In this document: positions 35,167 through 43,508 of the stretch, piece after piece
Numbering within the stretch: the first letter of the stretch is position 1
Layout of the letters: each line of letters begins with the position of its first letter
Assembly: GCA_015061315.1 (NCBI GenBank)
Contig: SUWV01000001.1
Location: 62,001 to 126,000, forward strand
From: Lentimicrobiaceae bacterium
Lineage (GTDB): Bacteria > Bacteroidota > Bacteroidia > Bacteroidales > F082
Direction of reading: 5' to 3'
DNA: 64,000 bases
Notes under the pieces: model-generated
Databases searched by the model: none
What the model was told of the DNA's origin: nothing
The model's input: the letters and a program-made list of their open reading frames with translations, nothing else
Made by a program: the position numbers and the translations under genes

Positions 35167-37227
35167 ATGGAAAATAACGACAAACAATTCAAGCGTTATA
35201 CGGTAACGACAGCTTTACCTTACGCTAATGGTCCTGTACATATCGGTCACTTAGCCGGTGTCTATATCCCTGCCGACACTTACGTCCGTTACCTCCGAAT
35301 GAAAGGTGAAGAGGTTTTGTTTGTCGGCGGCTCCGATGAACACGGAGTGCCTATCACTATCAAAGCCGAAAAAGAAGGCTGCACACCTCAAGACATCGTC
35401 GATAGATACCATAATATCATCAAAGACTCTTTCGAAAAACTTGGAATAAGCTACGACATATACTCTCGTACTTCTTCTAAAACTCATCACGAGACAGCAG
35501 CTGCTTTCTTCAAGAAACTCTACGAAGACGGCAAATTCATCGAAAGAGAGACAGAACAATTCTTCGACCCGGAACGTAACAAATTCTTATCCGACCGTTA
35601 TATAATAGGTACTTGTCCTAAGTGCGGCAACGACCACGCTTATGGCGACCAATGCGAGAAATGCGGTTCTTCGATGAGTCCTGAGGAATTGATAAATCCT
35701 CACTCAGCTCTCAGCGGCGCGAAACTCGTAAAGAAAGCTACCAAACACTGGTATCTTCCTTTAGACCAATATGAACAATGGCTTCGCGACTGGATAATTG
35801 AAGGTCATAAAGAATGGAAACCTAACGTATACGGTCAGGTGAAAAGCTGGCTCGACAATGGTTTGCAGCCTCGTGCTGTGACTCGCGACCTCGACTGGGG
35901 CGTGCCTGTGCCTTTCGAAGAAGCCGACGGCAAAGTGCTTTACGTATGGTTCGATGCCCCGATAGGTTACATCTCAAATACAATAGAACATTGCAGAGAA
36001 AAAGGTACCGACTGGGAAAAATGGTGGAAAGATGAAGATACTAAACTCGTTCATTTCATAGGTAAAGATAACATCGTGTTCCACTGTATCATCTTCCCTT
36101 GCATGCTCAAAGCTTACGGCGATTATATCGTGCCAGAAAACGTTCCTGCTAACGAATTCCTTAACCTTGAAAACGATAAGATTTCTACTTCTCGTAACTG
36201 GGCTGTATGGTTGCACGAATATCTTGAAGAGTTCCCTGGAAAACAAGATGTGCTTCGTTACGTTTTGACAGCTAACGCTCCTGAGACAAAAGATAATAAC
36301 TTCACTTGGAAAGATTATCAAGACAGAAATAATAATGAGTTACTCGCAGTGTTCGGTAATTTCGTAAATCGTTCTTTGGTCTTGACTCATAAATATTTTG
36401 AAGGTAAAGTTCCTGCTTTGACAAATCTCAATGAGAAAGATAACGCAGCTATAGAAGAGATGAATCAATATCCTGACAAGATTGCTCATCTTCTCGACAC
36501 ATATAAATTCCGTGAGGCTTTGTCAGAATTGATGAATCTTGCTCGTCTCGGAAATCGTTATCTCACCGAAAACGAACCTTGGAAACAATTCAGGACAGAT
36601 CCTGAAAGAGTGAAAACAGTCCTCGCAGTGTCGTTGCAGATAGTGGCAAAACTCGCTATCCTTTCAGAACCATTCCTTCCTTTCTCTGCTAAGAAGTTAC
36701 AAGCTATGATAGGTTTGGAAGTAAGCGGATGGAATCAGGCTAAGGAGACAGTTTTGTTAAATGAAGAAAGTCAAATTGGTGAAGTCGAGTTGTTGTTCAC
36801 AAAAGTGGAAGACGAGACTGTAGCAGCACAGATTAAGAAGTTGGAAGATACTAAGAAACAGAATGAACTCAACGCATGGGCTCCAAATCCTGTCAAACCT
36901 AATACTAATATTGACGAATTTGGTAAGATGGACATCAGAGTTGGTACTGTCTTAGAATGTGTCAAAGTTCCAAAAGCTGATAAGTTATTACAATTCTTGA
37001 TTGACGACGGCATGAATAAACGTACCATCGTTTCAGGTATTGCGAAATATTATCCTAATCCAGAAGAGTTGGTTGGCAAGCAAGTTTGCTTCATTGCTAA
37101 CTTCGAGCCTCGTAAGTTGAAAGGCATCGTCAGTGAAGGCATGATTCTTTCGGCTGAAGACAAAGACGGACGTTTGGTTGTCGTAACACCAAGTCAGCCT
37201 GTCGCTCCAGGAAGTAATGTAGGATAA
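35167..37227 (+). CDS. metG: Methionyl-tRNA synthetase
   Basis: 686 residues, a long bacterial class I enzyme with C-terminal tRNA-binding (EMAP/Trbp111-like) domain. HIGH motif at residues 25-28 in [14 protein letters not shown]; zinc-knuckle CPKC and CEKC at about 150-168; KMSKS-type loop KISTSRNW near residue 337. The C-terminal domain (~585-686) has [13 protein letters not shown] and [18 protein letters not shown]. Bounded by its own promoter and a bidirectional terminator. Confidence 0.98.
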   Translation: MENNDKQFKRYTVTTALPYANGPVHIGHLAGVYIPADTYVRYLRMKGEEVLFVGGSDEHGVPITIKAEKEGCTPQDIVDRYHNIIKDSFEKLGISYDIYSRTSSKTHHETAAAFFKKLYEDGKFIERETEQFFDPERNKFLSDRYIIGTCPKCGNDHAYGDQCEKCGSSMSPEELINPHSALSGAKLVKKATKHWYLPLDQYEQWLRDWIIEGHKEWKPNVYGQVKSWLDNGLQPRAVTRDLDWGVPVPFEEADGKVLYVWFDAPIGYISNTIEHCREKGTDWEKWWKDEDTKLVHFIGKDNIVFHCIIFPCMLKAYGDYIVPENVPANEFLNLENDKISTSRNWAVWLHEYLEEFPGKQDVLRYVLTANAPETKDNNFTWKDYQDRNNNELLAVFGNFVNRSLVLTHKYFEGKVPALTNLNEKDNAAIEEMNQYPDKIAHLLDTYKFREALSELMNLARLGNRYLTENEPWKQFRTDPERVKTVLAVSLQIVAKLAILSEPFLPFSAKKLQAMIGLEVSGWNQAKETVLLNEESQIGEVELLFTKVEDETVAAQIKKLEDTKKQNELNAWAPNPVKPNTNIDEFGKMDIRVGTVLECVKVPKADKLLQFLIDDGMNKRTIVSGIAKYYPNPEELVGKQVCFIANFEPRKLKGIVSEGMILSAEDKDGRLVVVTPSQPVAPGSNVG

Positions 37228-37244
37228 AAGTCTAAAGTCTAAAG
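37228..37244. repeat. GTCTAAA heptamer pair
   Basis: Two GTCTAAA units directly after the metG stop; the same unit is at 43414-43424. Confidence 0.5.
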
Positions 37245-37280
37245 AAAGAGAGCGGCTATGAATTCATAACCGCTCTCTTT
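37245..37280. terminator. Bidirectional terminator between metG and pgk
   Basis: Two 18-nt arms, 37245-37262 and 37263-37280, complementary except for one position (core AAAGAGAGCGG / CCGCTCTCTTT), forming a long hairpin between convergent genes. T tracts are short, so efficiency is uncertain. Confidence 0.75.
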
Positions 37281-37281
37281 A

Positions 37282-37340
37282 TGTCTACAGACTACGGTCT
37301 ACTGTCTACAGACTACGGTCTACTGTCAACAGACCTAAGT
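37282..37340. repeat. Perfect 21-bp tandem duplication of heptamer units
   Basis: The 21-nt unit at 37282-37302 (TGTCTACAGACTACGG...) is repeated exactly at 37303-37323, with a third partial copy to 37335. Each 21-mer is three related heptamers. The pgk stop lies 29 nt beyond. Confidence 0.85.
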
Positions 37341-37368
37341 CGAAAGTTCAATAGCTAAAAGCCAAAGT

Positions 37369-38616
37369 TTATTTTATCGCTGCTATGCCAGGGAGCTCCT
37401 TGCCTTCAATAGCTTCTAACAATGCACCACCGCCAGTTGATACGTATGACACCTGATCTGCTAAGTTGAACTTATTGACGCAGGCTACCGAGTCGCCGCC
37501 GCCTATCAATGAGAATGCTCCGTTCTTGGTAGCTTCCACGATGGCTTCTGCTATAGCGCGTGAACCGTTAGCGAAGTTGTCGAATTCAAACACGCCGCAT
37601 GGTCCATTCCATAATATTGTCTTTGAATTTTTGATTACCTCGCCGAACAACTCTCTTGTCTTTGGTCCTATGTCCATGCCTTCGTATGCTTCTGGAATAT
37701 CCATAGGGTCTACAATCAAAGTATTTGCGTTGTTATTGAAATCGTCGGCAACGACAGCATCGACAGCTAATACTAAGTTGACGCCTTTCTCTTTAGCTTC
37801 GTCTAATAACGACAATGCCAAATCTAATTTATCGTTTTCACAAATAGACTTGCCGATGTTACCGCCGAGAGCTTTCTTGAAGGTATAAGTCATTCCGCCA
37901 CAGAGGATGAGGTTATCGACTTTTGTCAAAAGGTTTTCGATGATTTCTATTTTAGTAGATACTTTAGAGCCGCCCATGATAGCTGTGAAAGGACGTTTGA
38001 TGTCTTTCATCACTTTGTCGACAGCAGCCACTTCTTTACCCATGAGGAAGCCGTACATCTTATGGTCGGCGTCGAAGTAATCGGCTATGAGCGCTGTTGA
38101 AGCGTGAGCGCGGTGTGCTGTGCCGAAAGCGTCGTTGATGTAATAGTCGGCGTAAGAAGCCAATGTCTTGGTAAATTCTTTCTGGCTTTCTTTGAGAGCT
38201 TTCTTAGCTTCGTCGTAGCCTTCTTCGCCTTTTTCTATGCCACGTACCTTCCCTTCTTCTTCAGCGTAGAAACGGAGGTTCTCTAATAAAAGGGCATCGC
38301 CGTTCTGCATGGCAGCGATCTTGTCGGCAGCTTTCATGCAGTCGTCAGCGAAAGCCACTTCCTTGCCGATGACTTGGCTTAGATAGTTGACGATGTGTTT
38401 AAGAGAATACTTTGGATCTGGATTTTTTTTAGGACGACCGAGGTGTGACATCAAGATGAGCTTGCCGCCATCGTTGATGACCTTGTTGATAGTTGGCATC
38501 GCTGCGCGGATGCGGGTGTCGTCGGTGATATTGAAATTCTCGTCCAATGGGACGTTGAAATCAACGCGAACTATAACGCGTTTGCCTTCAAAATTTACTT
38601 GTTCGATGTTTGCCAT
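37369..38616 (-). CDS. pgk: Phosphoglycerate kinase
   Basis: A 415-residue glycolytic kinase (1,3-BPG + ADP to 3-PG + ATP). Conserved [71 protein letters not shown] and [12 protein letters not shown]. Confidence 0.98.
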   Translation of the reverse strand: MANIEQVNFEGKRVIVRVDFNVPLDENFNITDDTRIRAAMPTINKVINDGGKLILMSHLGRPKKNPDPKYSLKHIVNYLSQVIGKEVAFADDCMKAADKIAAMQNGDALLLENLRFYAEEEGKVRGIEKGEEGYDEAKKALKESQKEFTKTLASYADYYINDAFGTAHRAHASTALIADYFDADHKMYGFLMGKEVAAVDKVMKDIKRPFTAIMGGSKVSTKIEIIENLLTKVDNLILCGGMTYTFKKALGGNIGKSICENDKLDLALSLLDEAKEKGVNLVLAVDAVVADDFNNNANTLIVDPMDIPEAYEGMDIGPKTRELFGEVIKNSKTILWNGPCGVFEFDNFANGSRAIAEAIVEATKNGAFSLIGGGDSVACVNKFNLADQVSYVSTGGGALLEAIEGKELPGIAAIK

Positions 38617-38625
38617 AATATTTAA

Positions 38626-38688
38626 GTCTTAAGTCTACAGTCTACAGACTACAGACATTGTTAATTGTCAATTGTTAATTGTTCCAAG
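38626..38688. repeat. Two adjacent 7-nt repeat arrays encoding the GT2 C-terminus
   Basis: 38630-38655 is a GTCTACA array (AGTCTACAGTCTACAG...). 38658-38688 is a TTGTTAA/TTGTCAA array. The second overlaps the glycosyltransferase 3' end: its last residues LTIDN and its TAA stop are read from the repeat. Confidence 0.8.
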
Positions 38689-39419
38689 GTTTCATATTTA
38701 TGTTTTGTGGCTTTTGCTGCTACTTTGCACATTACGAAACCTTCTTTGCCATCTAAGAAACCTAATCGGAAGAAGTAATGTTGTATGAAGAAATAAATCG
38801 GTGAGATGATTTTCAACAAGGATGCACATTTCTTTCCTTTATCGAAATAATGCTGAGCTCTTAATTCGGCAAACTTAAAGACTTGTTTCTCGAAGTCTTC
38901 AGGTTTAGCATACGAATAATGTAGCAGATCGCCTTTAAGATGAACCTCTTTCACTTTTGTTGAAAACTTAATCACTTCATGAACTATTCCTTCCCACTTC
39001 CCTATCTTACGATTCCAGATTCTTATTTTCTTATCAGGATAAAATCCCGAATGATGAATCCATTTTCCACAGTAATTGTTCAATCTGTTAAAAGAAAAAA
39101 CAACGTCGGTGTCAAAGTCAGAGTCTTTAATCTTAAGAATCGATTTCTTCAATTCATCAGAGAGCACCTCATCGGCGTCGATAGATAGAATCCAGTCGTG
39201 AGATGCGATGTTGTTAGCCAAGTTTTTCTGTTCTGAATATCCTAACCATTTCTGTTCAACGAATTTGACGGCGAACTCCTCGCATATCATTTTCGTGTTG
39301 TCGGTAGATAACGAGTCAACGACTACAATTTCGTCTGCCACGTCTTGAAGAGATTCGAGGCACTGACGTATTTTGTCTTCTTCGTTTAATGTTATTATGG
39401 TCGCGGATATTTTTTTCAT
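38661..39419 (-). CDS. Family 2 glycosyltransferase (WaaE/KdtX-like)
   Basis: 252 residues. N-terminal ISATIITLNEEDKIRQCLES, DEIVVVDSLSTDNT and the acceptor/metal block DWILSIDADEVLSDEL match LPS-core beta-glucosyltransferases of the WaaE/KdtX kind; also IHHSGFYPDKKIRIWNR. Likely adds a sugar to the lipid A core or a similar acceptor. The C-terminal five residues are repeat-derived. Lies 15 nt after trkA. Confidence 0.88.
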   Translation of the reverse strand: MKKISATIITLNEEDKIRQCLESLQDVADEIVVVDSLSTDNTKMICEEFAVKFVEQKWLGYSEQKNLANNIASHDWILSIDADEVLSDELKKSILKIKDSDFDTDVVFSFNRLNNYCGKWIHHSGFYPDKKIRIWNRKIGKWEGIVHEVIKFSTKVKEVHLKGDLLHYSYAKPEDFEKQVFKFAELRAQHYFDKGKKCASLLKIISPIYFFIQHYFFRLGFLDGKEGFVMCKVAAKATKHKYETLEQLTIDN

Positions 39420-39433
39420 TATGTTAAAAAATT

Positions 39434-40774
39434 TTAACGAAACAGTTTTTCTACCTCTTGTATTGTCTTAGGAAGCACGAGTACCACTACCCTATCTTCA
39501 GCTTGAATCTGGAAGTTGCCTGTAGCGATGAAGCTGTCTTCGCCTCTTATGATACCGCCTATGATAGCGCCTTCAGGCATATCGAGACGGTTGATAGGTT
39601 TGTTAGTCACGGCAGCACCGTCTAACACCACGAACTCCACTATGTCGGCGTCGATACCGCTGAGACATTTGAGCGAGGAGACGTTGCCACCGAGAGTGTA
39701 ACGCACCATATAACTTGCAGCGATGAGTTTCTTATTGATGATGGTGTCGATGCCTATGTTCTGTGAGATGTCGATATAGTCGATGTTCTCAACCATGGCG
39801 ATGGTACGTTTCACGCCGAACGACTTAGCTTGCAGACATGTCAAGATGTTGGTCTCGGTGTTGTCTGTCACAGCGATAAAAGCGTCCATGTCTTTGATGC
39901 CTTCGTCTTCCAAGAGGTCGACATTACGAGCGTCGGCATTGACGACTAAGGTGTTCGACAATACGTTGGTGAGTTCGAAGCTGCGACTCTTATCCATCTC
40001 GATGATCTTTATGTTGAGGTCGTTCTCGAGACGTTTGGCTGTGAGTTTACCCACACGGCTGCCACCAACAATCATCACATTATTAATATTGAATTTCGTC
40101 TTGCCACTAAGCTGCATCAGCTCTCTGATAGCATGAGGCTTCGTGATGACATACACAAGGTCGCCTTCAAGAAAGACGTCATCAGCTTTAGGAATAAAAG
40201 TGTTTTGTCTTCTATGTATCGCCAAAGCCCTGAAGTCGATGTGTTTGTAGTTCTCAATGATTTCCTCCAAAGTCTTGTTGATGGCAATGGCGTTAGGTTC
40301 CAACTTGATCATCAGAAGTTCCAACTTACCGCCTGCGAAGTCGTGAGCTTCAGTGGCTACATTCTGTTTCAGCAGGTTGATGATTTCCTGAGCTGCAATA
40401 TCTTCTGGTGATACTATGCCGTCGATGCCGAGGTCTTGATAGATACGCCACGACTCTTTACTCAGATTCTCCATCGTATTGACACGCACAATGACTTTCT
40501 TCGCGCCTAATTTCTTGGCGAGTATGCCCGTCAGAAGGTTGATATGTTCGTCATGAAGCACAGCGATTACGAGGTCGGCTTTCTTCACGTTTGCCTGTTG
40601 CAGAACTTTTATCGAGGTAGAATCACCGATGATAGTCATGAGGTCAGACTGAGATTCAATCATTTTCAAAAGTTCTTCATGAGGATCGACGATGGTGATA
40701 TTATGATCGCCATGTTCCAATGCCTCTGCTAAGTGCATTCCAACTTCACCGTCTCCAGCTATGATGATATTCAT
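39434..40774 (-). CDS. trkA: Trk potassium uptake regulator TrkA
   Basis: A 446-residue cytoplasmic regulatory subunit with two RCK units: NAD-binding MNIIIAGDGEVGMHLAEAL at the N-terminus and VMIVGGSRVGKLTAKRLEN near residue 235, each followed by a TrkA-C domain (~140-220 and ~365-446). Gates a TrkH/KtrB-type channel, which is not adjacent in the window. Confidence 0.96.
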   Translation of the reverse strand: MNIIIAGDGEVGMHLAEALEHGDHNITIVDPHEELLKMIESQSDLMTIIGDSTSIKVLQQANVKKADLVIAVLHDEHINLLTGILAKKLGAKKVIVRVNTMENLSKESWRIYQDLGIDGIVSPEDIAAQEIINLLKQNVATEAHDFAGGKLELLMIKLEPNAIAINKTLEEIIENYKHIDFRALAIHRRQNTFIPKADDVFLEGDLVYVITKPHAIRELMQLSGKTKFNINNVMIVGGSRVGKLTAKRLENDLNIKIIEMDKSRSFELTNVLSNTLVVNADARNVDLLEDEGIKDMDAFIAVTDNTETNILTCLQAKSFGVKRTIAMVENIDYIDISQNIGIDTIINKKLIAASYMVRYTLGGNVSSLKCLSGIDADIVEFVVLDGAAVTNKPINRLDMPEGAIIGGIIRGEDSFIATGNFQIQAEDRVVVLVLPKTIQEVEKLFR

Positions 40775-40801
40775 AATCTACAATTTGTGCAAATATAAAA
40801 A

Positions 40802-41629
40802 TTATATAATATTAAAACTATCCCAGTCGCGATGTACTGTGAAATAATTTCTGAAACTCGTCAGCGACTCCATGTCGATCTCGACTTCCAAAATATCTTC
40901 CTTATCGCCTTCTATCTCAGCTACCGTCCTTCCTTTTCCATTCACGACTTTTGTCTCACCGATATAAGGTATCTTGTTATGGTCGATGCCAACTCTGTTG
41001 ACACCGATGAAATAAGCCTGATTTTCTATTGCTCTTGCAGGGATAAGAGTGTTCCAGATATGAGACTTCTGCATAGGCCAATTAGCTATCACTATCGCTA
41101 GGTCGTATCCAAACACGCCGTCTTTGTAGCTGTTACGCAGCCATACAGGGAAACGCAGGTCGTAGCATACGAAAGGTCTTATGCGCCATCCTTTATAATT
41201 GATGGTGATAAGATTTTCTCCAGTGCATAACTGCTCCTTCTCGCCACCCATGAAAGTATGACGCTTGTCGTAAGTCTGATAACTTCCATCAGGATTCATC
41301 CAAACGAAAGTATTGTGGAATTTAAGAATCTGAGAATTTGATGGAGTCTGTAGACCGTAGACTGTAGACTGTAGACCGAACGCAGTGATAAAGCTTCCGC
41401 AGATAGCGCAGTTTTTTTCTTTGGCTTTCTCGCGGAGCCATGTCATCGTAGGACCGTTTTCGTCTTCGGCGAAGAGTTCAGGTTCTGCTGGGAAGCCCGT
41501 AGTGAAGGTCTCTGGCAGTATGATAATATCGGTATCATCTTGAATCTTCATAAAAAGATTATCAAGATGTTTGAAATTCTCTTCAGGATTACGAGCGATA
41601 ATATCGCTTTGTACGCAAGCTATCTTCAT
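40802..41629 (-). CDS. Nitrilase-superfamily amidase with in-frame repeat insertion
   Basis: A 275-residue carbon-nitrogen hydrolase of the omega-amidase (YafV/Nit2) type. Catalytic triad: Glu40 in DIIILPETFTTGFP, Lys122 in TYDKRHTFMGG and Cys in IRPFVCYDLRFP. Between the strands that normally run ...ICGSFI to HNTFVW there is an extra segment, about residues 83-103 (FGLQSTVYGLQTPSNSQ), encoded by a heptameric GTAGACY repeat (41346-41377) of the intergenic type. Reading frame and triad are intact, so the protein may still work. Likely hydrolyses alpha-keto-acid omega-amides in the cytoplasm. Confidence 0.9.
   Translation of the reverse strand: MKIACVQSDIIARNPEENFKHLDNLFMKIQDDTDIIILPETFTTGFPAEPELFAEDENGPTMTWLREKAKEKNCAICGSFITAFGLQSTVYGLQTPSNSQILKFHNTFVWMNPDGSYQTYDKRHTFMGGEKEQLCTGENLITINYKGWRIRPFVCYDLRFPVWLRNSYKDGVFGYDLAIVIANWPMQKSHIWNTLIPARAIENQAYFIGVNRVGIDHNKIPYIGETKVVNGKGRTVAEIEGDKEDILEVEIDMESLTSFRNYFTVHRDWDSFNII
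41346..41380. repeat. Heptamer repeat inside the nitrilase CDS
   Basis: Units GTAGACC, GTAGACT, GTAGACT, GTAGACC. The reverse complement shares a 23-nt identical stretch with intergenic 43424-43446. It is translated in frame as LQSTVYGLQ-type residues. Confidence 0.85.
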
Positions 41630-41663
41630 TTTTTAAGCAGTCATTATCCACCATTTATTCTCA

Positions 41664-41755
41664 AGACGCATCAATTACATATCATTTATTTTCATTGATG
41701 TAATTGATACGTCTCTACAATTGTTAATTGTTAATTGTCAACTGTTAATTGCAAA
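41664..41755. repeat. GACG hairpin element plus TTGTTAA array at ROK 3' end
   Basis: Hairpin with 17-nt arms 41664-41680 and 41698-41714 (one mismatch) and 17-nt loop. About 31 nt of the left arm and loop match 25247-25278 with one difference. It is followed by a TTGTTAA/TTGTCAA array (41718-41750) that carries the TGA stop and last residues of the ROK gene. Confidence 0.8.
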
Positions 41756-42826
41756 AGCATATGCGCCGATACATACAGCTGATGATGTTCCGAGTTTCGT
41801 TGCTGTGATACCTATTTTCTTTGAAGGGTCGTACCACACTTCTTTATCGGAGAAAGGCACTTTTATCATCTTGCCCGATGAGCTGTCGCAGAATGCTTTT
41901 CTGTCGTTTTCATCATCTAAGTTATAAGCTGATATTTCCATGCGAGGACCTTTTTTGCCGTCCAATCCAGGGTAATCTTGGTTAAGGAGTTCGACTACTT
42001 TAGGGAGGAAAATCTTAGAAGCACCTGAGAGACCGCCGCCGAGTACAACGATGCCGTCGACCACTGTGGCGATATTAGCGATGATGTCGGCGAGCACTGT
42101 AGCAAATTCGTCCCAAGCCTTGAGAGCTGCTGTCTTGTCACCTTCTTTATTACCCATAGCAATCTCGTAGATGTCGAAAGGTTGAGGAGCGTCGTTGAAA
42201 TTTATTCCGGCTTCGCGAGCATAAACGCGGCGCACGCCTCTGATGCTGATAGAATCCTCTGCGCATGTCTCTGGATATAATATGTTTCTCATGCACCATA
42301 CCTCTGCTCCTGCCGAGTTGTCGCCTTCTAACAGCCTGCCGTTTAACACTACGCCTCCACCGAATCCAGTGCCGAGTGTCAAGCCGACGAGGTTCTTATA
42401 TCTTTTCGGATTACCTTCTCTTTCTAACATGGCGTTCACTTCAGGAAGCACTCCGCCGAGAGCCTCACCGTATGCAAACAAGTCGCCGTCGTTGTTGATA
42501 TATACAGGGACGTTGAACTCGTTTTCCAACATGTCTTTCAAAGCTACACCGCCTCTGAAGAGAGGAAGATTGACTAAGTCGCAGATGATGCCGTTAGGAT
42601 AGTCTGCCGGACCTGGGAAACAGAAGCTGATGGCTGCAGGCTTGCTGCCACATAACTCTTCGGTGCGACGGAAGCCTTCGATGATTTTTTTAAGTTGTTC
42701 TTCTAAAGTGTCGGAAGCTGTCTTGATAGTGAAAGCTTCTATTATCTCTTTATAATCTTGAACAGCCGAGAACTTGAATCCTGTGCCACCGGCATCGAGG
42801 ACGAAGATAATGCTTTTTGAATCCAT
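41738..42826 (-). CDS. ROK family protein (sugar kinase-like)
   Basis: A 362-residue ROK/ASKHA protein: FVLDAGGTGFKFSAV (phosphate 1), GLTLGTGFGGGVVLNGRLL and VVLGGGLSGAS (adenosine). The usual ROK zinc CxCGxxGC motif is not seen; only WCMRNILYPETC occupies that area. No DNA-binding N-terminus, so a kinase rather than a repressor; the sugar is unknown. C-terminal AINS and stop come from the TTGTTAA repeat. Exosortase gene lies 12 nt upstream. Confidence 0.85.
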   Translation of the reverse strand: MDSKSIIFVLDAGGTGFKFSAVQDYKEIIEAFTIKTASDTLEEQLKKIIEGFRRTEELCGSKPAAISFCFPGPADYPNGIICDLVNLPLFRGGVALKDMLENEFNVPVYINNDGDLFAYGEALGGVLPEVNAMLEREGNPKRYKNLVGLTLGTGFGGGVVLNGRLLEGDNSAGAEVWCMRNILYPETCAEDSISIRGVRRVYAREAGINFNDAPQPFDIYEIAMGNKEGDKTAALKAWDEFATVLADIIANIATVVDGIVVLGGGLSGASKIFLPKVVELLNQDYPGLDGKKGPRMEISAYNLDDENDRKAFCDSSSGKMIKVPFSDKEVWYDPSKKIGITATKLGTSSAVCIGAYAFAINS

Positions 42827-42838
42827 AGTATTTATTTT

Positions 42839-43408
42839 TTAATTTTTTTCTTTTTTATGTAAGAACTTCTCCACCCATATTACCCACATTATAAATATGA
42901 AGAAGTAGAATAATACCTTGAAGAAATAATCGTGGAAGAAGTCGAAATGATTAGGAAACGGTATCATGCAGAGTGTTATACCTACGACTCTTACGACGTT
43001 GATAAATTCGATGATGACGAGACCGAGCGGTATGTACCATAGCTTATGTTTCCATGGTCCTGGGAATATCAGCATCAAGAAGAGCCAGTGCAGCCATTGC
43101 TTCAGACTCGTACATTCAGGTGCGACGTTAATAAATGAGTAGGTGTCATTTTTGTTAATGACGCCGATGGCATGATTATGAGTCACTATATCTACATTGA
43201 AGATATGTTCTAACACCCAGCAGCTCTGGTTGAATAATAAGGTAGAGGCTTCATCGAATAGTTTTGCTATGAGTCCTGCAATAGGGAAAAAATCTAAAGC
43301 CTGCCATCCTAAATAAATAAAATGGAAGCTGAAGATAAGTATTATGAACAAAGCCACATCGATAGTCGAAGTGTACTTCTTGTCTTTATAAAGTTCCTTA
43401 ATATTCAT
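42839..43408 (-). CDS. Exosortase/archaeosortase-family membrane protease
   Basis: 189 residues with about five or six transmembrane helices. The catalytic signature of the family is visible: Cys99 in NVAPECTSLKQW, Arg140 in FINVVRVVG and His159 in FDFFHDYFFKVLFY. Such enzymes cleave PEP-CTERM-like sorting signals and may transfer the protein to a membrane anchor. No target with an obvious C-terminal signal, and no exosortase-associated gene, lies next to it: neighbours are a ROK protein and a ClC channel. The Bacteroidota subtype (XrtF-like size) is not firmly assignable. Confidence 0.8.
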   Translation of the reverse strand: MNIKELYKDKKYTSTIDVALFIILIFSFHFIYLGWQALDFFPIAGLIAKLFDEASTLLFNQSCWVLEHIFNVDIVTHNHAIGVINKNDTYSFINVAPECTSLKQWLHWLFLMLIFPGPWKHKLWYIPLGLVIIEFINVVRVVGITLCMIPFPNHFDFFHDYFFKVLFYFFIFIMWVIWVEKFLHKKEKN

Positions 43409-43411
43409 TTT

Positions 43412-43508
43412 TTTAAGTCTAAAGTCTACAGTCTACGGTCTACAGTCCTAAGTTATTGTACATTGTTAATTGTAAATTGTTAATTGTACATTGTAAATTG
43501 TACATTGT
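43412..43508. repeat. GTCTACA array followed by TTGTAAA/TTGTTAA array
   Basis: 43414-43450: GTCTAAA, GTCTACA, GTCTACG, GTCTACA, GTCC. 43455-43508: about seven units of TTGTTAA, TTGTAAA and TTGTACA. Fills the whole exosortase-ClC gap and abuts the ClC stop. Confidence 0.85.

Noticed and set aside
37282-37340. CRISPR-like array
   Set aside because: The 21-bp units are directly adjacent with no spacers, and no cas genes are present in the window.
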